From: Pseudomonas cavernae
GTDB lineage: Bacteria; Pseudomonadota; Gammaproteobacteria; Pseudomonadales; Pseudomonadaceae
Assembly: GCF_003595175.1 (NCBI RefSeq)
Contig: NZ_CP032419.1
Location: 1,798,001 to 1,862,000 of the forward strand
Direction of reading: 5' to 3'
DNA length: 64,000 nucleotides
This document shows positions 35,660 to 43,042 of the stretch, one piece after another. The stretch's first letter is position 1. Every line of letters begins with the position of its first letter. A model generated the notes under the pieces. That model searched no databases. It was given only the letters and a program-made list of their open reading frames with translations, and was not told the DNA's origin. Both the position numbers and the translations under genes were made by a program.

Positions 35660-37108
35660 ATGCTGAAGAAATGGCTCGCAACCTTTAATGCCGTGGCGAT
35701 CCTTGCGATCGGCATTCTCCCCGTGGCCGTTGCTCAAGACCAGGGCACGCCTGCGGTGATGAACCAGCCGGCACCGGCTCAGGCGCTTTCCGAGGAGGAG
35801 GCCTATGCCATCGCCAAGGATGCCTACGTCTACGCCTACCCGCTGCTGTTGACGCACATCACGCTGCAGAAGTTGAGCAACTTCGCCGAACCGACCGGGT
35901 CGGTCCGTGGCCCGGCCAACCAGTTTCATCACGCCCGCGCGTTCCCGGTTCCCAGCAACAAGACCGTTATCCGCTCGAACGTCGACACCCTCTACTCGGC
36001 TGCCGTGCTCGACCTGAAGGACGAACCGATCGTCCTTTCGGTTCCGGCCACCGACCACTACTTCCATCTGCCGATGCTCAGCCTGTGGACCGATGTGTTC
36101 GCCGTGCCCGGCACCCGTACCACCGGCAAGAACACCGCGCGCGACTTCCTCGTGGTCGGGCCGCAATGGAACGGCAGCGTGCCGGCCGGCCTGGCGACGA
36201 TCAAGAGCCCCACCCGCTATGCGTGGATCATCGGCCGCACCCAGACCAACGGCGTCGCCGACTACGCCAACGTGCACAAGCTCCAGGATTCCTTCAAGCT
36301 GATGCCGCTCTCCGCCTGGGGCAAGGGCGCGTACGTGCCGCCCAAAGGCCAGGTCGACCCGACCATCGACATGAAGACGCCGCCGCCGGCGCAATTGGAC
36401 AAGATGGACGCGGCGGCCTTCTTCGGCCGCTTCGCCGAGCTGTTGAAGGACAACCCGCCGAACCCAGTCGACTACCCGATGGTGCACCGTCTCGAACGGG
36501 TGGGGTTCACCGTCGGCCAGAGCTTCGACCTCGCGGCGGCGCCGGCGAACATCCGCCAGGCGCTTGAGCGCGGTTATGCCGACGGCCGGGCGCTGGTGCT
36601 GGCCGAGGGCAAGAAGGAAGCCGGCATCGGCGGCAAGGGCTGGGTCTACACCACGCGCAGCGGCACCTACGGCGCGGACTATCTGTACCGCGCCGCCATC
36701 GCCCAATGCTGCGTTGGCGAAAACCTGCCGCAGGACGCAATCTATCCCTCGCTGGCGAGCGACAGCGAAGGCCGGCCACTCGACGGCAACAACCAATACG
36801 TGCTGCACTTCGAGAAGGGCAAGCTGCCGCCGGTGGATGCCTTCTGGTCGGTGACGGCCTATGACATCGAGGGCTACTTCATTCCGAACCCGCTGCAGCG
36901 CCTGGCGCTCGGCGACCGCGACAAGCTCGTCACCAACGCCGACGGTTCGCTTGATCTGTATATCCAGGCGGACTCGCCAGGGCAGGACAAGGAAGCCAAC
37001 TGGCTGCCGGTCGGCAAGGCGCCGTTCACCCTCCTGCTGCGCCTCTACTCGCCGCGCGAGGACATCATCGACGGCGTCTGGACGCCGCCAGCAGTTGCCC
37101 GCCAGTAA
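35660..37108 (+). CDS. DUF1254/DUF1214-type exported protein (copy B)
   Basis: This 482-residue protein has a Sec-type signal peptide (MLKKWLATFNAVAILAIGILPVAVAQ), unlike the Tat-type one of copy A. The DUF1254 part includes AYAIAKDAYVYAYPLLLTHITLQKL and NVDTLYSAAVLDLKDEPIVLSVP. The DUF1214 part includes DAFWSVTAYDIEGYFIPNPLQRLALGDRD and ANWLPVGKAPFTLLLRLYSP. It is only moderately similar to copy A. Function is unknown; the repeated pairing of this family with arylsulfatases in one window suggests joint action on exported or extracellular substrates. It has its own promoter region behind a terminator. Confidence 0.87.
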   Translation: MLKKWLATFNAVAILAIGILPVAVAQDQGTPAVMNQPAPAQALSEEEAYAIAKDAYVYAYPLLLTHITLQKLSNFAEPTGSVRGPANQFHHARAFPVPSNKTVIRSNVDTLYSAAVLDLKDEPIVLSVPATDHYFHLPMLSLWTDVFAVPGTRTTGKNTARDFLVVGPQWNGSVPAGLATIKSPTRYAWIIGRTQTNGVADYANVHKLQDSFKLMPLSAWGKGAYVPPKGQVDPTIDMKTPPPAQLDKMDAAAFFGRFAELLKDNPPNPVDYPMVHRLERVGFTVGQSFDLAAAPANIRQALERGYADGRALVLAEGKKEAGIGGKGWVYTTRSGTYGADYLYRAAIAQCCVGENLPQDAIYPSLASDSEGRPLDGNNQYVLHFEKGKLPPVDAFWSVTAYDIEGYFIPNPLQRLALGDRDKLVTNADGSLDLYIQADSPGQDKEANWLPVGKAPFTLLLRLYSPREDIIDGVWTPPAVARQ

Positions 37109-37369
37109 TCCTATCTGTGCCGGGGCTGGACACTGCCTTCACCACAAGGCGTGTTCATGACCCCGGCCAGGTCGTGTTCTTCCGAATTTTTCAGGCGCGA
37201 GTCCTCCGCTGCGTCATACGGCTCAGGTGCTTGGGATTGCCAAGTGCTTGCCCGGACAGTGCAACGATCCGCTAGGAGGTTGCGAGGCTGGCGGAAGGAG
37301 GAGTGCGCCTATCCGAGCGTCACCGCTCTCGGCCGCCTGGAAGGTTTGTGGATTGGACAGGATATGCAT

Positions 37370-37406
37370 CGAGGCTCGTCCACTCGGGTGGAGTGGGCGA
37401 GCCTCG
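37370..37406 (-). terminator. Strong hairpin downstream of the GNAT gene
   Basis: CGAGGCTCG (37370-37378) pairs with CGAGCCTCG (37398-37406), and CACTC/GAGTG extends the stem inside. It begins 8 bases past the GNAT stop on the minus strand. No T-run follows. The rest of the 37109-37414 gap shows no gene. Confidence 0.55.
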
Positions 37407-37414
37407 GCACAGGT

Positions 37415-38011
37415 TCAGCCGTGCAGGGCGTCGGACATGCCGCGTTCGTGGGCATGCTGGCGCATCTCGGCGACCTCCAGGCTCAGCAGGGCCAGGTCGT
37501 GGGTGTGGCCGTCGAGGTCCTTGACGTGATTGCGCAGCACGGATTCGGGCTGGAAGCCCAGCCGCTCGAACGCGGCGATGGCCGAGCTCTGGTCCACGGT
37601 CATCTGCACCGTCAGTTTTTCCAGGCCCATGCCGAGGGCCAGTTTGAAGCTTTCCTGAATCAGCGCGCGTCCCAGGCCGCGGCCTTGCCAGGATGGTCGT
37701 ACCAGAACCCGCAGATCGCCGACATGGGCTGACCAGGACAGGGCGTCGCTGACCACCGCGGAACAGCCGATCATCTCGCCGTCCACGAAGGCGGCCAGGC
37801 TGGTGACCCCGTTACCCAGCGCAGACAGCCAGGCGACGATGACCTTGGGGTGGCCGAGGTCGCGGGGGACGAAGAGCCGGTCGTGAGCCGGCACTGCCTG
37901 GATGAAGGCATTGAGTGCCAGCCCGTCATCCGGGTGCAGCAGGCGAATCTCGATGCTTCTGTCGTCGATCGACAACGTGCGTGGGTATTTGCGTTGGGCA
38001 TTCTGTTTCAT
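37415..38011 (-). CDS. GNAT family N-acetyltransferase
   Basis: This 198-residue protein has the GNAT acetyl-CoA-binding motif VRPSWQGRGLGRALIQESFKLALGMGLEKLTVQM. The beta-strand before it (HVGDLRVLV) and the helix after AIAAFERLGFQPE complete the fold. The acceptor is unknown. ATG 38011 overlaps the TGA of the upstream PHA-synthase-like gene (ATGA), so translation is coupled. An in-frame ATG at 38032 exists without a ribosome site. It is last in a four-gene minus-strand operon. Co-transcription with a PHA synthase suggests a role in polymer physiology or stress; this is inference. Confidence 0.85.
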   Translation of the reverse strand: MKQNAQRKYPRTLSIDDRSIEIRLLHPDDGLALNAFIQAVPAHDRLFVPRDLGHPKVIVAWLSALGNGVTSLAAFVDGEMIGCSAVVSDALSWSAHVGDLRVLVRPSWQGRGLGRALIQESFKLALGMGLEKLTVQMTVDQSSAIAAFERLGFQPESVLRNHVKDLDGHTHDLALLSLEVAEMRQHAHERGMSDALHG

Positions 38012-39075
38012 ACGGAGCGTTTCCCTAACCATTGATCAAGTGCCGGCCACATCCGTTTCATGGCTGCCGGTCCCGCCACCAGGCTCACATGGCCTCCTGG
38101 CAGAACCAGTTCTTCCTTGTCGAGCGAGGCGGTTTTTTCCAGGAGCGGGCGGGCGGCAGCGGGGGGCACCAGGGTGTCATGCTGGGCAACGACGCTCAGC
38201 AGGGGGACCTTGATCCGTCCGAGATCGACCGGCTGCCCGCCGATGCGCAGGGTTCCGTTGCTGAGGCTGTTCTTCCACAGGAGCTCCTTGACGGTCTGGC
38301 GGTAGTAGTCGCCAGCCAGGGGCAGGGTGTCGTTGCCCCAGCCGGTCATCATGCGGTAGCCCCTGACGTAGTTCTCGTCCCACATGTTGTCCCAGAGTCG
38401 GAGCCGGCCGGCGACGCGCCCGGCCGGCCTGAGCATGTCGAAGCCATTGATGATCATCTGTCCCGGAATGATGCCAAGGCGTTCCACCAGCTCGTCGACA
38501 TCGAAGTGCTCGGGGTGGGTCATGTTGCGGTGCCAGGGAATCTGCGACCAGTCGACGGGGGGCGTGAAGCACACCAGATTCTTTAAGGGCCCGTCCGGGT
38601 TCAGCGCGGCGTAGATGCTCGAGAGAATGCCGGCCATGCAGTAGCCGATCAGGGTCACTTCATCCGTGCCGGAGTCTGCCTGGACGCGGCGAATGCAATC
38701 CGGGATGAAGTCGAGCACGTAGTTCTCGATCGTCAGGTGCCGTTCCGCCTGCGTAGGCGGGTTCCAGTCCACTACATAGACGTCGTGACCACGGTGCAGC
38801 AGGAATTCGATCAGGCTTTGTCCCTTGGCCAGGTCGAACAGGTAGGCCTTGTTGGTGGTCGCCATGATCAGCAGCAGGGGTACCCGGTACACCTCATCCG
38901 CGACGGCATGATAGTGATACAGGCTGAGCGTGCCGCGACGATGCAGCAGCGTTTTCGGGCTGGTCCCCGTTTCGGGACGTGGGGAGGAAATGTACTCGAG
39001 CCCTTTCAGGCGCCGCTGCACCATCCGCCGGACTTCTGTACCTATCTGCTTCGCCAGAGCGCAGTCGAAGGGCAT
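38008..39075 (-). CDS. Class III-like PHA synthase (PhaC family alpha/beta hydrolase)
   Basis: This 355-residue protein is the length of class III PhaC, far shorter than the roughly 560-residue PhaC1/PhaC2 of Pseudomonas. The nucleophile Cys lies near 146 in LIGYCMAG. The catalytic Asp is in VVAQHDTLVPP and the His in LPGGHVSLV. YVVDWNPP and HNMTHPEHFDV-like stretches match the family. The lipase box reads G-Y-C-M-A-G, so the glycine two residues after the Cys is Ala. ATG 39075 has AAGGAG 8 bases upstream; GTG 39081 is too close to that site. The gene follows a PhaE/PhaR-like subunit with overlap. It would polymerise 3-hydroxyacyl-CoA or hydrolyse such esters. Confidence 0.82.
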   Translation of the reverse strand: MPFDCALAKQIGTEVRRMVQRRLKGLEYISSPRPETGTSPKTLLHRRGTLSLYHYHAVADEVYRVPLLLIMATTNKAYLFDLAKGQSLIEFLLHRGHDVYVVDWNPPTQAERHLTIENYVLDFIPDCIRRVQADSGTDEVTLIGYCMAGILSSIYAALNPDGPLKNLVCFTPPVDWSQIPWHRNMTHPEHFDVDELVERLGIIPGQMIINGFDMLRPAGRVAGRLRLWDNMWDENYVRGYRMMTGWGNDTLPLAGDYYRQTVKELLWKNSLSNGTLRIGGQPVDLGRIKVPLLSVVAQHDTLVPPAAARPLLEKTASLDKEELVLPGGHVSLVAGPAAMKRMWPALDQWLGKRSV

Positions 39076-39077
39076 GC

Positions 39078-39506
39078 TCACGTCTCCTTCCGGCCACGGC
39101 GACCAGGGGTAGCGGCTTTGGGCTTCTTCGCCCGTGTTCGGGCCTCGTTCAGGGCTTGTGCCGGGGCAATTTCGATGGGGATGCGGGTGCGCGGCGGCCG
39201 GGGCAGCAACGCCTCATGGGTCATGTCCGGCAACAGCCGTTCGAGTTTTTCTTCCACACGCTGCACGGCAGCCGCCAGCTCGGTGACTTCCGTGCGGCTG
39301 GGCAGATCCAGGCGCTCGAAGAAGCAGGCCAGCGATTTATCCAGGGTGTACTGAACGCTTAGCGCAACCTGGTTGAAGCGGTTGAGCGCTTCGGCGAATT
39401 CCTCCGACTCCATTTTTCGGGCGGCGAACTGGTTGATGCCACTCTCGAGTTTGGTCAGGGTGTCGCGACAGAATTGCAGTGGGTCGGGGAATTTTGCAGT
39501 GGCCAT
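39078..39506 (-). CDS. PhaE/PhaR-like PHA synthase subunit or phasin-like protein
   Basis: This 142-residue helical protein contains the stretch LDLPSRTEVTELAAAVQRVEEKLERLLPD. It resembles the C-terminal coiled-coil of PhaE/PhaR subunits of class III/IV synthases (pattern LxLPTRxDVxxL). The C-terminus is basic and Lys/Arg-rich (ARTRAKKPKAATPGRRGRKE), similar in character to PhaF tails. Start ATG 39506 follows GGAG. Its stop overlaps the region of the downstream synthase start. A protein this short is small for PhaE; a phasin-like role is the alternative. Confidence 0.65.
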   Translation of the reverse strand: MATAKFPDPLQFCRDTLTKLESGINQFAARKMESEEFAEALNRFNQVALSVQYTLDKSLACFFERLDLPSRTEVTELAAAVQRVEEKLERLLPDMTHEALLPRPPRTRIPIEIAPAQALNEARTRAKKPKAATPGRRGRKET

Positions 39507-39520
39507 GACGGACTCCGGAT

Positions 39521-40855
39521 TCAAGGGTTCGTGGGGTAGGTCTGTTCCGCGACCAGTTTTTCGAAGCGATTGGTGAGGCCTTGGCGCATCGCGCTCGACG
39601 GGGCTAGCCAAGGTCTCAGCATCCAGTGCGAGGCGGAGACCAGCCGGGGGGACAACTGGCGCAACAGGGCATCCCGCCAACCGTGGCTCGCGGTCAGAGT
39701 GGCCAGCAGGGTCGTGCCGATCTCGCCGAAGGATGTCCTGGACGACTGGTCACTGATTTCCAGCGTGCGATCGGCGGCGGGCTCACCGGCGAATGCACGC
39801 GCCAAGGCTGTGCCGGTCCGGTGCAGGGCGTCACGGCCCGCGCCGATCACAGCGTCGAAGTTGAGGAAGCCATGGAACTCGCCCGGATAGTGCAGCAACT
39901 CCACCTGCACCTTGGCGGCGCGCAGGCGGTTGGCGTAGTCGAGGCCGTCGTCGCGAATCGGGTCGAAGCCGGCGCTGATGACCAGCGCCGGCGGCAGGTC
40001 GTCGAGAACCGGGTTGCGCCGTGGAGACAGCCAGGGATCCGTGGGGTCCAGCGACTCGGTGGCACTGGCGGTCACCTCGCGGATCAGGCCGAGCAGATGA
40101 TCGCTGATGAAATAGCCTTCCGCGTTTTCCGCCAGCGAGGGGAATTCCTGCACCAGATCGGTTGCCGGGTAGGCGAGTACCTGCAGGGCGAGTTTGGGGC
40201 CCTTGCTGCGCACCCACTCCTGGGCCACCGCCGCGCAGATGTTGCCACCTGCGGAGTCACCACCAATGGCCAGTCGGCTGCTGTCGATGCCCAGTTCGGC
40301 ACCGTTCTGCGCAATCCATTTCAAGGCGGCGAGAAAGTCTTCGCGGCCGGCGTTCAGGTCGTGCTCCGGAGCCAGGCGATAGCGCACGGCAACGCTGATG
40401 CAGTCGGCGGCAGCGGTGATGTTGCGGCAGATGGACTCCCCCGTGTCGAGGTCGCCCACGATGAAACCACCACCGTGGCACCAGACGAAGGCCGGCAGCA
40501 GCTGCTCGGACTGGCGTGGTTTGAAGACCCTCAGCGTGATCGGACCGGCCGGGCCTTCGATCTCCACTTCGCTGACTGCGGCTACCGGGACCTGGCGGCC
40601 CAGTGCGAGCGCGCACAGCCGCCACAGTCGACGGGACTGCGACAGCGAATAGTTTTCGACAGGCCGCAGGCGCGTCGCCAGATTGACCAGTCGCAGCAGG
40701 TTCCTTGCGTCCCGATCCAGAGCGGTGGCGCGACGGAGGCGCGGCATGCCCTCGCTGGAGAGGGGCATGTCGAGCGGGCTGGCCGACGGTTCGGGTTGAC
40801 TGGCGTGTGCTTTCAAGTGGGCGTCCGTGTGAGCAGTAGTTATTACTGCTTTCAC
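39521..40855 (-). CDS. Alpha/beta hydrolase, HSL-type esterase
   Basis: This esterase/lipase of the hormone-sensitive lipase family is about 444 residues. The oxyanion motif HGGGFIVG is near residue 127, the Ser nucleophile near 201 in GGDSAGG, the Asp in GFDPIRDDG and the His in EFHGFLNF. A tail of about 110 residues after the core, without clear homology, may bind a membrane or polymer. No ATG fits the N-terminus. GTG 40855, with AAGGGTAAG upstream, is preferred, and a TTG at 40879 is possible. It is the first gene of the operon with the PhaE-like, PhaC-like and GNAT genes. It may release hydroxy acids from esters for re-use. Confidence 0.85.
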   Translation of the reverse strand: MKAVITTAHTDAHLKAHASQPEPSASPLDMPLSSEGMPRLRRATALDRDARNLLRLVNLATRLRPVENYSLSQSRRLWRLCALALGRQVPVAAVSEVEIEGPAGPITLRVFKPRQSEQLLPAFVWCHGGGFIVGDLDTGESICRNITAAADCISVAVRYRLAPEHDLNAGREDFLAALKWIAQNGAELGIDSSRLAIGGDSAGGNICAAVAQEWVRSKGPKLALQVLAYPATDLVQEFPSLAENAEGYFISDHLLGLIREVTASATESLDPTDPWLSPRRNPVLDDLPPALVISAGFDPIRDDGLDYANRLRAAKVQVELLHYPGEFHGFLNFDAVIGAGRDALHRTGTALARAFAGEPAADRTLEISDQSSRTSFGEIGTTLLATLTASHGWRDALLRQLSPRLVSASHWMLRPWLAPSSAMRQGLTNRFEKLVAEQTYPTNP

Positions 40856-41377
40856 GATACTTACCCTTGTGCACGTCAACCCCCCTCCTGTGAGGCGGGG
40901 CCGGCGCCCACTCTCATCTGGGGCGCTCTAAGGTGGGGGCGGGAGTTTCCGGTTAGAGCATTGAAACGAGGCGTTACTGGTCCTGTGCGTTGTCGTTTCC
41001 GCCTGACTCGTCAGGCAATACGCCATGTTTAATTGGCCAATTGAGATGCAGTACCGGCCTATGCCTTTTGGGAACAGGCATGGTGGCTGGAACTTCAGCG
41101 GTGAGTGCCAAGTGTAGTGGACGCAGAAGCTATAGAAGCGCAATGCGCCGCTTCCTCTGGCGTGGTAACCGATTTATCCCGACGGTGATGCTATCGGTTT
41201 GCCGACTCTGACTGGTGGCGTAAAAGGTATCGAGCAGCGCTTGCTGTCGCTGCTTGGGTGATACGGCGGTGGAGGGGAGGGCGTCGAGAAACAGGACATC
41301 TTGCTGATGAACAGCAAATTTCCCACCCGGTACACAGGGGACTCCAGACTGTCCGCCCGGGTTCTGGCAACAGCGGT
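40856..41377. promoter_or_regulatory. Gap upstream of the esterase-PHA operon
   Basis: 522 bases without a convincing gene. It contains a hairpin (GCCTGA-CTCG-TCAGGC, 41001-41016) and a perfect 12-bp palindrome AATTGGCCAATT (41031-41042). C-rich DNA with CCCCTCCTGTGAGGCGGGG lies just upstream of the operon (about 40883-40902). Operon control sites are likely here. Confidence 0.35.
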
Positions 41378-42238
41378 TTACGCACGCTGATGCAGAATCT
41401 CTGCCGTGACCTCACGCACGATCTTCAGGACAAGTCCCAGCGTCTCCGGCGGCGGATCGGCCGGATACACCAGATAAGCCGGCAACAGGAAGTCCGGAGC
41501 ACCAGGGTGCCGGTGCAGTCGCCTTGCAGTCAGCTCATTTTTGACCAGGCGCAGCGGGAAATACCCGGAGCCGCCGTAGGCCAGGATGTGGGTGAGGCCC
41601 AGCCAGCCGATATTGGCGCTCAACCCTGGGCCGAGGAAGTCGGGGAAGGCGGCACTGTGCTTGCTGGCGAATTCCGGGCCCCAGTCGATATACACATAGT
41701 TCTCACCAGGTGGGTCGGGGGAGTCGTCACTGGTAGTCACGTAGACTAGCTGCTCGTCGAGCAGCGGTTCAACCACCAGCCCCGGCCGGCTTTGCGGCGT
41801 GTACATCACCCCAATGTTGGTGCGCCCCTCGACCAGTCCCTGGATGAGTTCATCTTCGAAGGCCATTTCGGCGCGTATGGCAATGTCTGGTACCGCACTG
41901 CGGATTCGCGGCAGGCAGACAAACAGCAGGTCGTCCCACAGCCCGAAACGTCCGCCGATGGTCACCGAAGCCCGAAAGCCCATGGCCACGCCGATATCGT
42001 GACGGGCTCGCTCTACGGTGCGCACGAGCGTCGTTGCGTAGGGTTGAAAGGAACGACCTGCGGGGGTAAGAGCGGTGCCGGCCTTGTTGCGCACAAACAG
42101 GCTGCAGCCGAGTTGCTCCTCCAGCGCGGCGATTCTGGCACTAACGGTCGATTGCGTGACGAACAGCCGCGAGGCGGCATTGCGGAAATTTCCTGCGGCG
42201 ATGACCGTCAGAAAGGTTCGGGCAAGTTCAGTATCCAT
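41378..42238 (-). CDS. LysR-type transcriptional regulator
   Basis: This 286-residue LysR regulator has the N-terminal winged helix-turn-helix FLTVIAAGNFRNAASRLFVTQSTVSARIAALEEQLGCSLFVRNKAGTALTPAG. A periplasmic-binding-like effector domain follows. The gene is divergent, over an 800-base gap, from the Rieske-FAD reductase, which may be its target. The effector is unknown. The start ATG codes for the conserved MDxELxRTFL opening. Confidence 0.9.
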   Translation of the reverse strand: MDTELARTFLTVIAAGNFRNAASRLFVTQSTVSARIAALEEQLGCSLFVRNKAGTALTPAGRSFQPYATTLVRTVERARHDIGVAMGFRASVTIGGRFGLWDDLLFVCLPRIRSAVPDIAIRAEMAFEDELIQGLVEGRTNIGVMYTPQSRPGLVVEPLLDEQLVYVTTSDDSPDPPGENYVYIDWGPEFASKHSAAFPDFLGPGLSANIGWLGLTHILAYGGSGYFPLRLVKNELTARRLHRHPGAPDFLLPAYLVYPADPPPETLGLVLKIVREVTAEILHQRA

Positions 42239-42630
42239 AAGCTGCTGTCCCCTTCAGTCGGTGGCCAGGTCGGAGCACCATCTGCCCCGGCGGCGTTGCT
42301 TGCGACGTCGATAACAACCCCGCTGTTCGACCAGCCAACTGCAGGAGAGTCGCGGCTTTCTGGTCTATTGTCGAGCGCCTTGCGGTGCCGGCGCTGCAGC
42401 TCGGTACACCGGATAGCTCGCGACAAGACCCGGAGTGAAGTAAGTGCTGGGGGCGACAGCCATCCGCCTGGGCGGGTCCCAGTCGCCCGTTCAAGCAGCG
42501 ATGTCGCCAGTCGTCAAATTAATTCGATGTTGTCGATATCATCGACCACAATTTATCGTTATTCAAATGCATACGGAAGGCGTAGCGTCGGGGGTGATAT
42601 CCGGAATTGGCTCCTGCCGTGGTGGTCAAA
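42239..42630. promoter_or_regulatory. LysR-side part of an 800-base divergent gap
   Basis: The stretch near 42515-42570 is AT-richer than its surroundings and holds a perfect dyad GTCGAT-ATC-ATCGAC (42532-42546). It could be a LysR operator or promoter. No convincing normal gene is seen here; the 37-codon frame at 42631 is listed separately. Confidence 0.35.
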
Positions 42631-42744
42631 ATGCATCTGCTGGGTTCAGAGGATCGACAATCGCTGCGCAGCATCGCGTTTGTGCTGATGGGCTCCCTGC
42701 TGGTCGTTGGCCTGTTGCTCGTTGTCGCGGTCACTGCCGGCTGA
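42631..42744 (+). CDS. Putative small membrane protein, 37 aa
   Basis: ATG 42631 opens a frame (MHLLGSEDRQSLRSIAFVLMGS... ending VVAVTAG) that stops at TGA 42744. It has a charged N-terminus followed by one hydrophobic helix of about 22 residues, typical of single-pass small membrane proteins. The ribosome site is weak (GGTGG). There is no clear family. Nothing else codes in this gap. Confidence 0.4.
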   Translation: MHLLGSEDRQSLRSIAFVLMGSLLVVGLLLVVAVTAG

Positions 42745-43042
42745 CAGCAAGCGAGTTGCCGAAATCATTGTCCGTGACCTCTATGGGTACAAACGGGCGT
42801 TGACGATGGACGCCGGGATCGGGCCGGATGGTCGCTTCAGCTAAGCTGAAGCCCTGGGCTTCCGCGAAGTAGGTACTGCATAAGCTTGACAGGATCCTGC
42901 GTTCGTCGAGGTGGTCGCGTGGCGGCGTGGAGTGCCCGGGGCATCTTGCGGCACCCTGTCCGTGCCGGATGCATGCAGGTCGTGCGGTTCGTGCAAAGCG
43001 GCTGCAGGGCAAGCGGATTTCCCACACTGAAGGAGTCGCGTA

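Noticed and set aside
38008..39075. Naming the synthase-like gene phaC
   Set aside because: The family is clear but the lipase-box change and short partner make the standard role uncertain, so no symbol was given.
40928..41143. 71-codon minus-strand frame upstream of the esterase operon
   Set aside because: Crosses the hairpin and palindrome, has no ribosome site and ends in a poly-Pro run; more likely a control region.
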